Part shown: piece after piece, positions 1 through 6,763 of the stretch
How the letters are laid out: each line of letters opens with the position of its first letter
Numbering within the stretch: the stretch's first letter is position 1
NCBI RefSeq assembly: GCF_001050375.1
Contig: NZ_KQ130483.1
Coordinates: 224,478 to 288,477, forward strand
From: Catenovulum maritimum
GTDB taxonomy: Bacteria > Pseudomonadota > Gammaproteobacteria > Enterobacterales > Alteromonadaceae
Direction: 5' to 3'
DNA length: 64,000 nucleotides
Made by a program: the position numbers and the translations under genes
The notes under the pieces: generated by a model
The model's database searches: none
The model's input: the letters and a program-made list of their open reading frames with translations, nothing else
What the model was told of the DNA's origin: nothing

Positions 1-2
1 CT

Positions 3-83
3 TTGGACTTTGGACTTTGGACTTATAAAGGTAGAAAAACACGTCGACCGACAGAATTAATGCCAGGAGGTAGTAAGGGATGA
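3..83 (+). CDS. 3' end of an unidentified protein (partial)
   Basis: An open frame runs in from the left edge and ends at TGA 81-83. Its last 26 residues are basic, include WTYKGRKTRRPTELMPGG, and look like a true protein end rather than random sequence. It points toward the convergent first flagellin gene. A heptamer TTTGGAC is repeated three times at the start of the visible part and is read through in frame. The family cannot be named from so short a tail; genes beside flagellins are often flagellin-modification genes, but nothing here proves that. Confidence 0.5.
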   Translation: MDFGLWTYKGRKTRRPTELMPGGSKG

Positions 84-256
84 GGTTTCAAGTCATCAGC
101 CCTGCCAATCGACGATTAGATTAAGTCAATTTGAAATTAACTTTGAGGGAAGCTAACAACAATATTTTGACTCAACCTTAGCAAATCACTTTGCTTGGTT
201 AACTAAGCACAATCTAAGCCAACCTTCCTTCATTCAAACATTTTGAATTAAAAACC

Positions 257-275
257 GCCGGAGTAGAACTCCGGC
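257..275 (-). terminator. Intrinsic terminator of first flagellin gene
   Basis: A perfect 7-bp stem GCCGGAG/CTCCGGC with loop TAGAA is followed on the minus strand by GGTTTTTAATT. It lies 45 bases past the stop codon of the flagellin gene at 320. The same GCCGGAG stem ends the third flagellin's 3' region. Confidence 0.85.
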
Positions 276-278
276 AAG

Positions 279-302
279 CGCAACAACTAGGAGAAAGTTG
301 CG
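279..302 (-). promoter_or_regulatory. 3'UTR hairpin with anti-Shine-Dalgarno loop (copy 1)
   Basis: Stem CGCAAC/GTTGCG encloses a 12-base loop, which reads TTTCTCCTAGTT on the transcribed minus strand. All 12 loop bases can pair with the AATTAGGAGAGA of this gene's own ribosome-binding region if two G-U pairs are allowed. It sits between the flagellin stop codon and its terminator. Its role is inferred. Confidence 0.45.
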
Positions 303-319
303 ATTCTGTTCAACGAGTA

Positions 320-1147
320 TTAACCACCTAATAATGATAACGCTGATTGAGGTCTTTGATTCGCTTGACTCAATACTGTTGTACTCGCTTGTTGTAAAAT
401 TTGATTTTTAGTTAATGAAGCTGTTTCTGTGGCAAAGTCTGTATCTTTAATTCTTGAGCGTGCAGCTGACACATTCTCAACAACATTGCTTAAGTTACGA
501 ATCGTTGATTGAAAACGGTTTTGCAATGCACCTAAATCAGCTCTTGCACTACCTACAGCAGAGATTGCGGCATCAATTGCAGTTAAAGCGGCAGATGCAT
601 CCTGCTCCGTGGCAACTGTTAAACTACCAACGCCTAAACCAGAAGCACCAAAACCAGCTGTTCTAGAAAGGTTGACAGAGATGGATTGGCCTCCATTTGC
701 ACCCACTAAGAATTTAGCTGAGTAATTTCCAGTTAATAACTCAACGCCAGCAAACTGAGTCGTTGCACCAATACGGCTTATTTCTGTTTTTAATGCTGAT
801 ACTTCTTTTTGAAGTGCTAAACGGTCAGATGAACTATTAATACCGTTTTGTGATTGTATTGCTAATTGGCGAATTCTTTGTAATGAAGTCGTGATTTCTT
901 GCATAGCGCCTTCAGCAGTTTGAGTTAAAGAAATTGCGTCGTTTGCATTTCTTACTGCCATATTTAGGCCTTGAATCTGAGTTGTCATTCGGTCTGTAAT
1001 TTGTAGACCTGCAGCATCATCTGATGCTCTATTAATACGAAAACCTGAAGATAAACGTTCAAATGCAGTGCTTAACTCTGTACCTGAACCCATTAATTGT
1101 CTTTGTGCATTTAATGATGAAACATTAGTGTTTACGAACATAGTCAT
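320..1147 (-). CDS. fliC: Flagellin (paralogue 1)
   Basis: This is the structural subunit of the flagellar filament, exported by the flagellar type III system. The 275-residue protein has the conserved N-terminal D0/D1 region (FVNTNVSSLNAQRQL, LSSGFRINRASDDAAGL) and the C-terminal helix (ILQQASTTVLSQANQRPQ). Only a short middle section lies between, so large exposed D2/D3 domains are absent. The ATG at 1147 follows AGGAGAGAG by a few bases. A sigma-28 promoter lies about 105 bases upstream. It is closer to the third flagellin than to the second: for example it shares the RQLAIQSQNGINSSSDRLALQ stretch and KFLVGANGG. The 3'UTR carries an anti-RBS hairpin and then a terminator. Confidence 0.97.
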   Translation of the reverse strand: MTMFVNTNVSSLNAQRQLMGSGTELSTAFERLSSGFRINRASDDAAGLQITDRMTTQIQGLNMAVRNANDAISLTQTAEGAMQEITTSLQRIRQLAIQSQNGINSSSDRLALQKEVSALKTEISRIGATTQFAGVELLTGNYSAKFLVGANGGQSISVNLSRTAGFGASGLGVGSLTVATEQDASAALTAIDAAISAVGSARADLGALQNRFQSTIRNLSNVVENVSAARSRIKDTDFATETASLTKNQILQQASTTVLSQANQRPQSALSLLGG

Positions 1148-1150
1148 AAT

Positions 1151-1200
1151 ACTCTCTCCTAATTCTTACATTGCGATTTATGGTGTGCGGTTATTCGCAC
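1151..1200 (-). promoter_or_regulatory. Flagellin 1 leader: RBS region and 5'UTR hairpin
   Basis: On the minus strand, stem GTGCG/CGCAC (1185-1200) with a 6-base loop precedes the ribosome-binding segment GAATTAGGAGAGAGT (1151-1165), which ends three bases before ATG. The 15-base segment is exactly complementary to the loop and stem base of the hairpin in the third flagellin's 3' region (3932-3946). Confidence 0.6.
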
Positions 1201-1252
1201 CAGGTCTTTTCTAGACCCCTTATTTTTATGATTGTCTGCCCTGACAATTAAG

Positions 1253-1279
1253 TTATCGGAGTAATAATTCGTATCTTTA
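1253..1279 (-). promoter_or_regulatory. Sigma-28 (FliA) promoter of flagellin 1
   Basis: On the minus strand TAAAG, 14 bases, TCCGATAA. This matches the FliA consensus (TAAAGTTT, N11, GCCGATAA) with one mismatch in the -10 element and the correct spacing. Confidence 0.88.
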
Positions 1280-1600
1280 ACAAACAAATCGGGGATTATT
1301 TGCCGAAAATAGGCAATGAAGATTGAAAAAAGCGGAAATTAAAAATTTAGATATGTAATTACAGTAAGATAGAGCGGCAAAACTTTAGTTATTTTTTATT
1401 TAACTTTTAATAAAAAATAACTAAATAAAGCCTAAAGTCTGACTAAAGTAGAAAATAAGAGGCAGGCTGACCGGAAAAGAAGGGGTTAACCTCATCGAAA
1501 ACCCCTAAACCGGAGCGAGTTACACCCGCCTGGCCTGCTATGCCCTTACACTACCTCCTGACTTAGCTTCCAGTGGGTGAAAGCAGAGTCAAATCAAATA
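1280..1600. other. Spacer between flagellin 1 promoter and flagellin 2 stop
   Basis: No gene is seen. The upstream part is AT-rich (1320-1440), with a CTAAAGT-type short repeat. The part beside flagellin 2 is strikingly GC-richer and folds into nested stems, listed separately. A motif CAGGAGGTAGT-GT-AAGGG (minus strand, 1543-1560) nearly repeats CAGGAGGTAGTAAGGG at 64-79 on the plus strand, where it is coding. Confidence 0.6.
1460..1536 (-). terminator. Nested-stem structure 3' of flagellin 2, possible terminator
   Basis: Three nested stems are present: AGGCAGGC with GCCT-G-GCCT (1460-1467 / 1528-1536), CCGG with CCGG (1471-1474 / 1510-1513), and AGGGGTT with AACCCCT (1481-1487 / 1500-1506). 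On the minus strand they are followed by CTTATTTTC. The fold differs from the simple GCCGGAG terminators of the other two flagellins. It may be a terminator or a structured RNA element. Confidence 0.5.
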
Positions 1601-2425
1601 TTATCCTAATAGAGATAATGCTGATTGTGGACGCTGATTAGCTTGACTCAGAATAGTAGTACTGGCTTGCTGAATAATCTGATTTCGAGTTAACTCAGCC
1701 GTTTCAGTCGCAAAATCAGTATCTCTGATTTGTGCTCTTGCACTTGAAACATTCTCAACAATATTACTTAAGTTACGAATTGTTGATTGAAAACGATTTT
1801 GCAATGCACCCAAATCAGCCCTTGCAGCACCAATTGATGATATTGCAGAATCTATTGCGGTTAAGGCTGCTGAAGCATCTGACGCAGTGGCGACAGTAGT
1901 ATTACTCAAGCTTAAACCTGAGGCACCAAAGCCACCTGTTCGAGATAAGTTAACAGAAATTGTTTGACCACCATTTGCGCCAACCAAGAATGCAGCTGAA
2001 TACCCGCCTGTTAACAAATCAACACCGGCAAACTGGGTTGTCGTACCAATACGACTAATCTCAGTTTTAAGTGCAGAAACTTCTTTTTGTAGTGCTGTTC
2101 TATCTGCAGAAGTATTAATACCATTTTGCGATTGAACCGCTAGCGTACGAATACGCTGCAAAGAGTTAGTTATCTCTTGCATGGCACCCTCAGCCGTTTG
2201 GGTTAACGAGATCGCATCATTAGCATTACGAACAGCTTGATTCAACCCTTGGATTTGGGTAGTCATTCTGTCTGTGATTTGAAGGCCCGCGGCATCATCA
2301 GAAGCACGGTTAATTCTAAAGCCAGATGATAAACGCTCAAATGACGTGTTTAACGCATTACCAGAACCTGCCAACTGACGTTGTGCATTTAAAGATGATA
2401 CGTTGGTGTTTACGAACATACTCAT
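1601..2425 (-). CDS. fliC: Flagellin (paralogue 2)
   Basis: A filament subunit of 274 residues with intact N- and C-terminal flagellin domains (MSMFVNTNVSSLNAQRQL at the start, IIQQASTTILSQANQRPQ near the end). It is the most divergent of the three: TLAVQSQNGINTSADR and SRTGGFGASGLSLSNTTV differ from the other two. I place the start at ATG 2425, eight bases after AGGAG; a longer frame from GTG 2434 overlaps the ribosome-binding site itself. Its leader (TTTAGGAGTGAGT) diverges from the other two leaders, and its 3' region lacks the anti-RBS hairpin, so it may escape whatever control those elements exert. It has its own sigma-28 promoter. Confidence 0.97.
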   Translation of the reverse strand: MSMFVNTNVSSLNAQRQLAGSGNALNTSFERLSSGFRINRASDDAAGLQITDRMTTQIQGLNQAVRNANDAISLTQTAEGAMQEITNSLQRIRTLAVQSQNGINTSADRTALQKEVSALKTEISRIGTTTQFAGVDLLTGGYSAAFLVGANGGQTISVNLSRTGGFGASGLSLSNTTVATASDASAALTAIDSAISSIGAARADLGALQNRFQSTIRNLSNIVENVSSARAQIRDTDFATETAELTRNQIIQQASTTILSQANQRPQSALSLLG

Positions 2426-2518
2426 AGTACTCACTCCTAAAGAAGTATATTTATATTAAAAACCAAACTTTTATTACCGAAGCTTTATAAATACAACTTA
2501 AAGCTCCACTCAACTTAC

Positions 2519-2545
2519 ATATCGGCAAAACAAAAAAACACTTTA
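2519..2545 (-). promoter_or_regulatory. Sigma-28 promoter of flagellin 2
   Basis: On the minus strand TAAAG, 14 bases, GCCGATAT. It has the same spacing as the other flagellin promoters and lies about 95 bases upstream of the ATG. Confidence 0.88.
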
Positions 2546-3890
2546 GATATTTGTTTTATTATTTTTAAGCAAAAAATAACTAATTAATAAAAACTTATAC
2601 GACACACATACTTAAAATAATACAAAACAACCAAAACAAATAACAATCAAAATTAAAAACATGATAAAAAACATATTATTAAATATATAATTTAAAAAAT
2701 AAAAATGGAAAGCACACTCGAATCTACTCAATTTCAGTTAGGCATTAAAAGACCTAATATTTGAACGAATAAGCTTAATCACAGCTGAACTAAACCAATC
2801 TAAAATTCAATTCATTTAAGAATTGAATTCCTGGGTATAAAATTTGAGCGCTGTGCGAACTGCATATAAATATAAAGATTGATGGAGGATGATGATTCAA
2901 GAAGGGCAAACAGATAAAAATGGGTCAAAGCAAAGATTCAAATAGAAATAACATTCGTTGCTTTAATTACTTTTAAATCTTTCTACGGCCAATGTTTATG
3001 TCCATACAAAGGATACAGACGAAATTTAAGTAGGTTAGAACTTAAATTATTTGCAACCACTCCCTAACTTTAAACCTCAAACAAAAAATAAAAAGTCATA
3101 AGACTGGTTTAATAAACCTAGGCTAAAGATTTATATCTGCTTATACATTCGTGATAAAAAAATACAATGAAGTAACTGAATCAAGATATACATTTGCTTC
3201 AGCAAAATGTTATCCGCAATCAAACAAGTCAAGTTAGGCTAGTAAGTCAGATCGTCTCCAATTTATCTCTAAGGCATAGAAATAAATATAATGCGTTACC
3301 AAACAAGCTAAATTAACAGATTTAATTGCTAACCAAGAGCCCTATAACGCTAAACTATCCAGCTAATTTATTAATTCCAAGTGCCGAATTAGGTAAGCAC
3401 TGGTCTTAATAGAAAACAATATTGTGAAATCGCAAGACACAATACCGGCAGATAAAGTTAACGTGAGGGAGATCAAATTTAAATTGGGCCTATATCTATG
3501 CTTATCTTGAGCAATCAAGAACGAATTAGGTAGCTCTTAATCTCGTGATTTACATCAAATGACGGTAATCGCAAACACATCACTTGTTGATTGGCACAAT
3601 ATATCTGATCATTAAGTTAATTAGATTCTTTACTGTGATAATGACTAAAACCTAGCAATTACTACTTCGCTAAATTCGATTATCCCATTGTAAAAATCAA
3701 CCTCAAACTATATGCTAGTTGTCCAAATTGTCTCTAATTTAAAGCCTAACATCACAAAAATTGAGTATGCCGAGCTACAAACTAGGTGCTTTCGCAAGTT
3801 TATTGTTAGTTATAATCCATATATTCTTATCGCATTACCTCATCTAATATTCGTTAAGACTCTCTTCTTAACACTTATAAATTGCTTAGT
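2546..3890. other. Long non-coding, hairpin-rich spacer between flagellins 2 and 3
   Basis: About 1.3 kb of AT-rich sequence has no convincing gene on either strand. It contains several perfect inverted repeats: AATTCAATTC/GAATTGAATT (2804-2829), AATTTAAGT/ACTTAAATT (3023-3048), AGTGC/GCACT (3380-3401) and TATTGTG/CACAATA (3420-3444). No flagellin remnant was recognised on the minus strand. A short frame at 2889 (18 codons) follows a GGAGG but has no other support. Confidence 0.6.
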
Positions 3891-3939
3891 TTAAAACTGC
3901 CGGAGGAAATCCCTCCGGCCAATCAACACACGAATTAGG
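3385..3939. repeat. Three copies of CGAATTAGG in the flagellin spacer
   Basis: The nonamer CGAATTAGG occurs at 3385-3393, 3522-3530 and 3931-3939. In the first and third copies it lies in the loop of a hairpin (stems AGTGC/GCACT and ACACAC/GTGTGT). The second is flanked by the short complementary pair GAGC/GCTC. The core GAATTAGG is also the sense sequence of the flagellin 1 ribosome-binding region. On base composition I would expect fewer than one copy in the whole window. Confidence 0.6.
3899..3919 (-). terminator. Intrinsic terminator of flagellin 3 3' region
   Basis: A perfect 8-bp stem GCCGGAGG/CCTCCGGC with a 5-base loop is followed on the minus strand by CAGTTTTAAAC. It shares its stem sequence with the flagellin 1 terminator but lies about 255 bases past its own stop codon. 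Confidence 0.85.
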
Positions 3940-3950
3940 AGAGAGTGTGT
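3926..3950 (-). promoter_or_regulatory. 3'UTR hairpin with anti-Shine-Dalgarno loop (copy 2)
   Basis: Stem ACACAC/GTGTGT encloses a 13-base loop. On the minus strand ACTCTCTCCTAATTC is the exact reverse complement of the 15 bases just before the flagellin 1 start codon. Most of those bases are in the loop and so would be exposed for pairing. Together with copy 1 at 279-302, the arrangement of anti-RBS hairpin and then GCCGGAG terminator occurs twice. Confidence 0.5.
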
Positions 3951-4173
3951 GATCTGGTTTAAAGCTAAGCTTTAATTCTTAAAAATCATTTAAATAGGCG
4001 ACAAATGTCGACAAAATCAATTTATTTAATAGTCAATAAACAAACACTTAATAAAAATAGAGCTAGAAAAACCATTAAATAAATAGGAACTCGTCCACTG
4101 CCACTTATTAAAGTTTCAGTGCTAAACAAAGACACCGCACTCGAATTTGTCGAGTACGGCCTTCTATTATTCA

Positions 4174-4998
4174 TTAACCTAGTAAAGACAAGGCTGATTG
4201 AGGTCTCTGGTTAGCCTGACTTAACACAGTTGTACTGGCTTGTTGTAAGATTTGATTTTTGGTTAAGCTAGCGGTTTCAGTTGCGAAATCTGTATCTTTG
4301 ATTCGAGAACGTGCAGCTGAAACATTTTCAACAACATTACTTAAATTTCGAATCGTTGATTGGAATCGGTTTTGCAACGCACCGAGATCTGCCCGAGTTG
4401 AACCTATGGTTGATATTGCCGCATCAATCGCTGTTAAAGCAGCAGATGCATCGGCTTCAGTCGCAACTGTTAGTGTACCAATGCTCAAACCAGAAGCCCC
4501 AAAACCACCAGAGCGCGACATATTAATTGATATAGATTGACCACCATTTGCGCCAACTAAGAATTTAGCTGAATAATTACCCGTTAACAGCTCTACCCCA
4601 GCAAACTGAGTGGTGGCACCAATTCGACTAATTTCAGTTTTAAGTGCGCTCACTTCTTTTTGTAGAGCTAATCTATCTGATGAACTATTAATACCATTTT
4701 GTGACTGGATCGCTAATTGTCGAATTCGCTGTAACGAAGTGGTAATTTCTTGCATTGCACCCTCAGCAGTTTGACTGAGTGAGATAGCATCATTTGCATT
4801 TCTTACCGCTTGATTTAAACCCTGGATTTGGGTTGTCATCCTGTCAGTAATCTGAAGACCCGCGGCATCATCAGATGCTCGGTTAATTCTGAAACCAGAT
4901 GATAGTCTCTCAAATGCAGTATTTAGCGCATTACCAGAGCCCATTAATTGTCTTTGAGCATTCAAAGAAGATACATTCGTGTTTACAAACATTGTCAT
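4174..4998 (-). CDS. fliC: Flagellin (paralogue 3)
   Basis: A filament subunit of 274 residues with complete D0/D1 ends (TMFVNTNVSSLNAQRQLMGSG; ILQQASTTVLSQANQRPQ). It is nearly identical to paralogue 1 over most of its length, with changes in the short variable centre (INMSRSGGFGASGLSIGTL). The ATG at 4998 follows GAGTTAGGAGAGAAT. Immediately upstream, the leader can form AACTC/GAGTT, a stem that partly overlaps the ribosome-binding site. The gene lies downstream of flgL on the same strand and has its own sigma-28 promoter. It has a long 3' region of about 275 bases that ends in an anti-RBS hairpin and a terminator. Confidence 0.97.
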   Translation of the reverse strand: MTMFVNTNVSSLNAQRQLMGSGNALNTAFERLSSGFRINRASDDAAGLQITDRMTTQIQGLNQAVRNANDAISLSQTAEGAMQEITTSLQRIRQLAIQSQNGINSSSDRLALQKEVSALKTEISRIGATTQFAGVELLTGNYSAKFLVGANGGQSISINMSRSGGFGASGLSIGTLTVATEADASAALTAIDAAISTIGSTRADLGALQNRFQSTIRNLSNVVENVSAARSRIKDTDFATETASLTKNQILQQASTTVLSQANQRPQSALSLLG

Positions 4999-5102
4999 TT
5001 TATTCTCTCCTAACTCTTATTGAGTTATCGTTATTTGGGCCTAACTACCCAGAAAAATTAAATTAGCTTTTTGTTATTAATTGTCTTTCCTTGACACTTA
5101 AT

Positions 5103-5129
5103 ATATCGGTATGGGAAAGGAGAGCTTTA
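5103..5129 (-). promoter_or_regulatory. Sigma-28 promoter of flagellin 3
   Basis: On the minus strand TAAAG, 14 bases, ACCGATAT. It lies about 105 bases upstream of the ATG with spacing identical to the other flagellin promoters. Confidence 0.85.
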
Positions 5130-5506
5130 CGAATATAAGTTAAATAAATCGATCTTTTTTAACTAAAGAAATTAATCAAATTGCCGAGTCAGAACCAAAT
5201 AAAAATTCTTTAATTTTCATTTAATTCATTGAATTAATTATAAAAAATTAAAATTCCAGCTTAATTCCAGAATTGAGCAGATATTAATGAAATTTGAAAA
5301 AATTAAGTTAATCGAGATGAAATGGAGAATATTATCAAGAAGAGTTTAATTTAGGTGTTAATTGGTCCTTTTTAAGACAGTAAATGCGGAGTTAAAAATA
5401 TAGAATAGAAATTAATAGCTTGATTTATATTAATTTTTTATCTAAAAGCATGAGAAATGAGAGTTAACTGGATTAAGTGGTTAAGTGAATAGAATGCTTA
5501 AAGGAA
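5130..5506. other. AT-rich spacer between flagellin 3 promoter and flgL terminator
   Basis: No gene, repeat or further promoter is recognised in this stretch. It is very AT-rich and may carry upstream elements for the sigma-28 promoter, but none can be named. Confidence 0.5.
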
Positions 5507-5533
5507 GTTATTGGCTGATTGTGAGCCAATAAC
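5507..5533 (-). terminator. Terminator of flgKL
   Basis: A perfect 10-bp inverted repeat GTTATTGGCT/AGCCAATAAC with a 7-base loop directly abuts the flgL stop codon. The following T-run on the minus strand is modest (TTCCTTT). Confidence 0.65.
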
Positions 5534-6760
5534 CTATAAGAAATTAAATAGAGATAAGTTGGTTACTCGTCCAAAAGTTTGGTTGGCTACCGTTAGCGCT
5601 GTTTCTTGTTTTTGCAGTTCGGTGATTGCCTCAGCCATATCCACTTCAGATACTTTTGCTTTAGCTTCTTTTAAATTAATTTCTAAATCTTCATTGGATA
5701 AAGTAACACTGGTTAATACATTTAACCTGCCTCCAATTTCAGATCGAGCAAAACCAATATTTTCTTGAGATTGCTGAAGCGCATAAATTGAATGTTTGAT
5801 AGTATCGAACATATCATCACCAGGTACTTCATTCGCCTGTAATGCTAGGATCATTTCATCCATTACATTCAACATATTGTTTTTATTTGGTGGATCTAAG
5901 CTGAAATCTAACTGATCACCTGCATTACCACTAATATTAAATTCCGCACCTTTAAAATTAATCGGTTCGCCAGCTGTATAATTACCATTTTCTATCACAT
6001 TGCCACCACTATCTAATACTTGATAGGTACCAGCACCTAAAACAATACTAAAATCATTGCTGCCGGCCGGATTTGGTGGAATTTGGACATAATTTTGTTT
6101 CTGAAAACGATCAAATGCATCAGGGTTTTCTAAACGATAACTACCTGATGCTGTAGATGTACTATTAGGGTCAAGAGTAAGGCTACTTCTAGCTTTGACA
6201 TCTTGAAACAGTGTTAAGCCTGAACCTGGTACACCGGTTTCTAATTTTAAGGTCTCTGATATTTGAACTTTTTTTACGTTTTCATCGCCTTGATATTGAA
6301 ACTGACCTGATGAATCTTGAACAAAAGGAATCACATCAGATTTAGAACCCGAGAATAGATATTCACCTTGGGAGTTTTTAGAGTTCATTAAATCTAATAA
6401 CTCTTCTTTAATTAAAGAAAGTTCATTAGCCACAGCTCGTCTATCACTAAAACTTAAAGCACCGTTACCACCTTGAATCGCTAATGTGCTAGCACGATTT
6501 AACGCTTCGTTAATACTTGTCAATACGCCTTCTTGTTGCGTTAATTGATTTTCAACTCGAACACCATTTCGACCAAACTGTTCTAATCTGCTCAAATCTT
6601 CATTAAAACGGACAACTTTCGTCGCGCCAGTTGGATCATCAGAAGGTTTTAAAATATTAGTTTGTTTAACTAAAGTGTCCTGGGCTCTTACCAATCGTTT
6701 TTGGGCTTCCAGAATACCGTCTAAATTACGGCCATAAATCATGTTAGTCGTTAAACGCAT
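5534..6760 (-). CDS. flgL: Flagellar hook-filament junction protein FlgL
   Basis: FlgL (HAP3) forms the second junction layer between hook and filament and is exported late. The 408-residue protein has the flagellin-like N-terminus (MRLTTNMIYGRNLDGILEAQ, PSDDPTGATKVVRF) and C-terminal helical end (ALTVANQTFGRVTNLSLFNFL). The centre is a variable beta-rich domain. It starts three bases after the flgK stop, so the two are co-transcribed, probably from the sigma-28 promoter upstream of flgK. A terminator follows immediately. Confidence 0.96.
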   Translation of the reverse strand: MRLTTNMIYGRNLDGILEAQKRLVRAQDTLVKQTNILKPSDDPTGATKVVRFNEDLSRLEQFGRNGVRVENQLTQQEGVLTSINEALNRASTLAIQGGNGALSFSDRRAVANELSLIKEELLDLMNSKNSQGEYLFSGSKSDVIPFVQDSSGQFQYQGDENVKKVQISETLKLETGVPGSGLTLFQDVKARSSLTLDPNSTSTASGSYRLENPDAFDRFQKQNYVQIPPNPAGSNDFSIVLGAGTYQVLDSGGNVIENGNYTAGEPINFKGAEFNISGNAGDQLDFSLDPPNKNNMLNVMDEMILALQANEVPGDDMFDTIKHSIYALQQSQENIGFARSEIGGRLNVLTSVTLSNEDLEINLKEAKAKVSEVDMAEAITELQKQETALTVANQTFGRVTNLSLFNFL

Positions 6761-6763
6761 AAC

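Larger units (their letters stand above)
3893..3990 (-). ncRNA. Candidate flagellin 3'UTR-derived antisense RNA
   Basis: On the minus strand this stretch has an anti-RBS hairpin followed by a strong intrinsic terminator, giving a typical small-RNA layout of about 100 nucleotides. The 3' end is well defined by the terminator. The 5' end is not: it could be a processed piece of the flagellin 3 mRNA, or start from a weak sigma-70-like promoter near 3990-4015 (TTGTCG then TAAAT). The target inferred from complementarity is the flagellin 1 leader (15/15) and, less well, the flagellin 3 leader (13/15). No expression evidence is available from sequence. Confidence 0.35.

Noticed and set aside
1-24. 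TTTGGAC tandem heptamers as a phase-variation repeat
   Set aside because: Only three copies are visible at the window edge, and they are read in frame by the coding tail; too little to support phase variation.
3592-3610. TGGCAC resembling a sigma-54 -24 element
   Set aside because: The required GC of the -12 element is missing at the correct distance, and no gene follows on that strand.
2600-3700. Remnant of a fourth flagellin or flaG
   Set aside because: None of the conserved flagellin codon blocks could be found on the minus strand in this spacer.
3712-3894. 60-codon open frame on the plus strand in the flagellin spacer
   Set aside because: No ribosome-binding site, no family resemblance, AT-rich composition, and its 3' end runs into the terminator of the opposite-strand transcript.
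4259-4540. Antisense open frames inside the flagellin genes
   Set aside because: They mirror the repetitive coding of the flagellin on the other strand and lack ribosome-binding sites.
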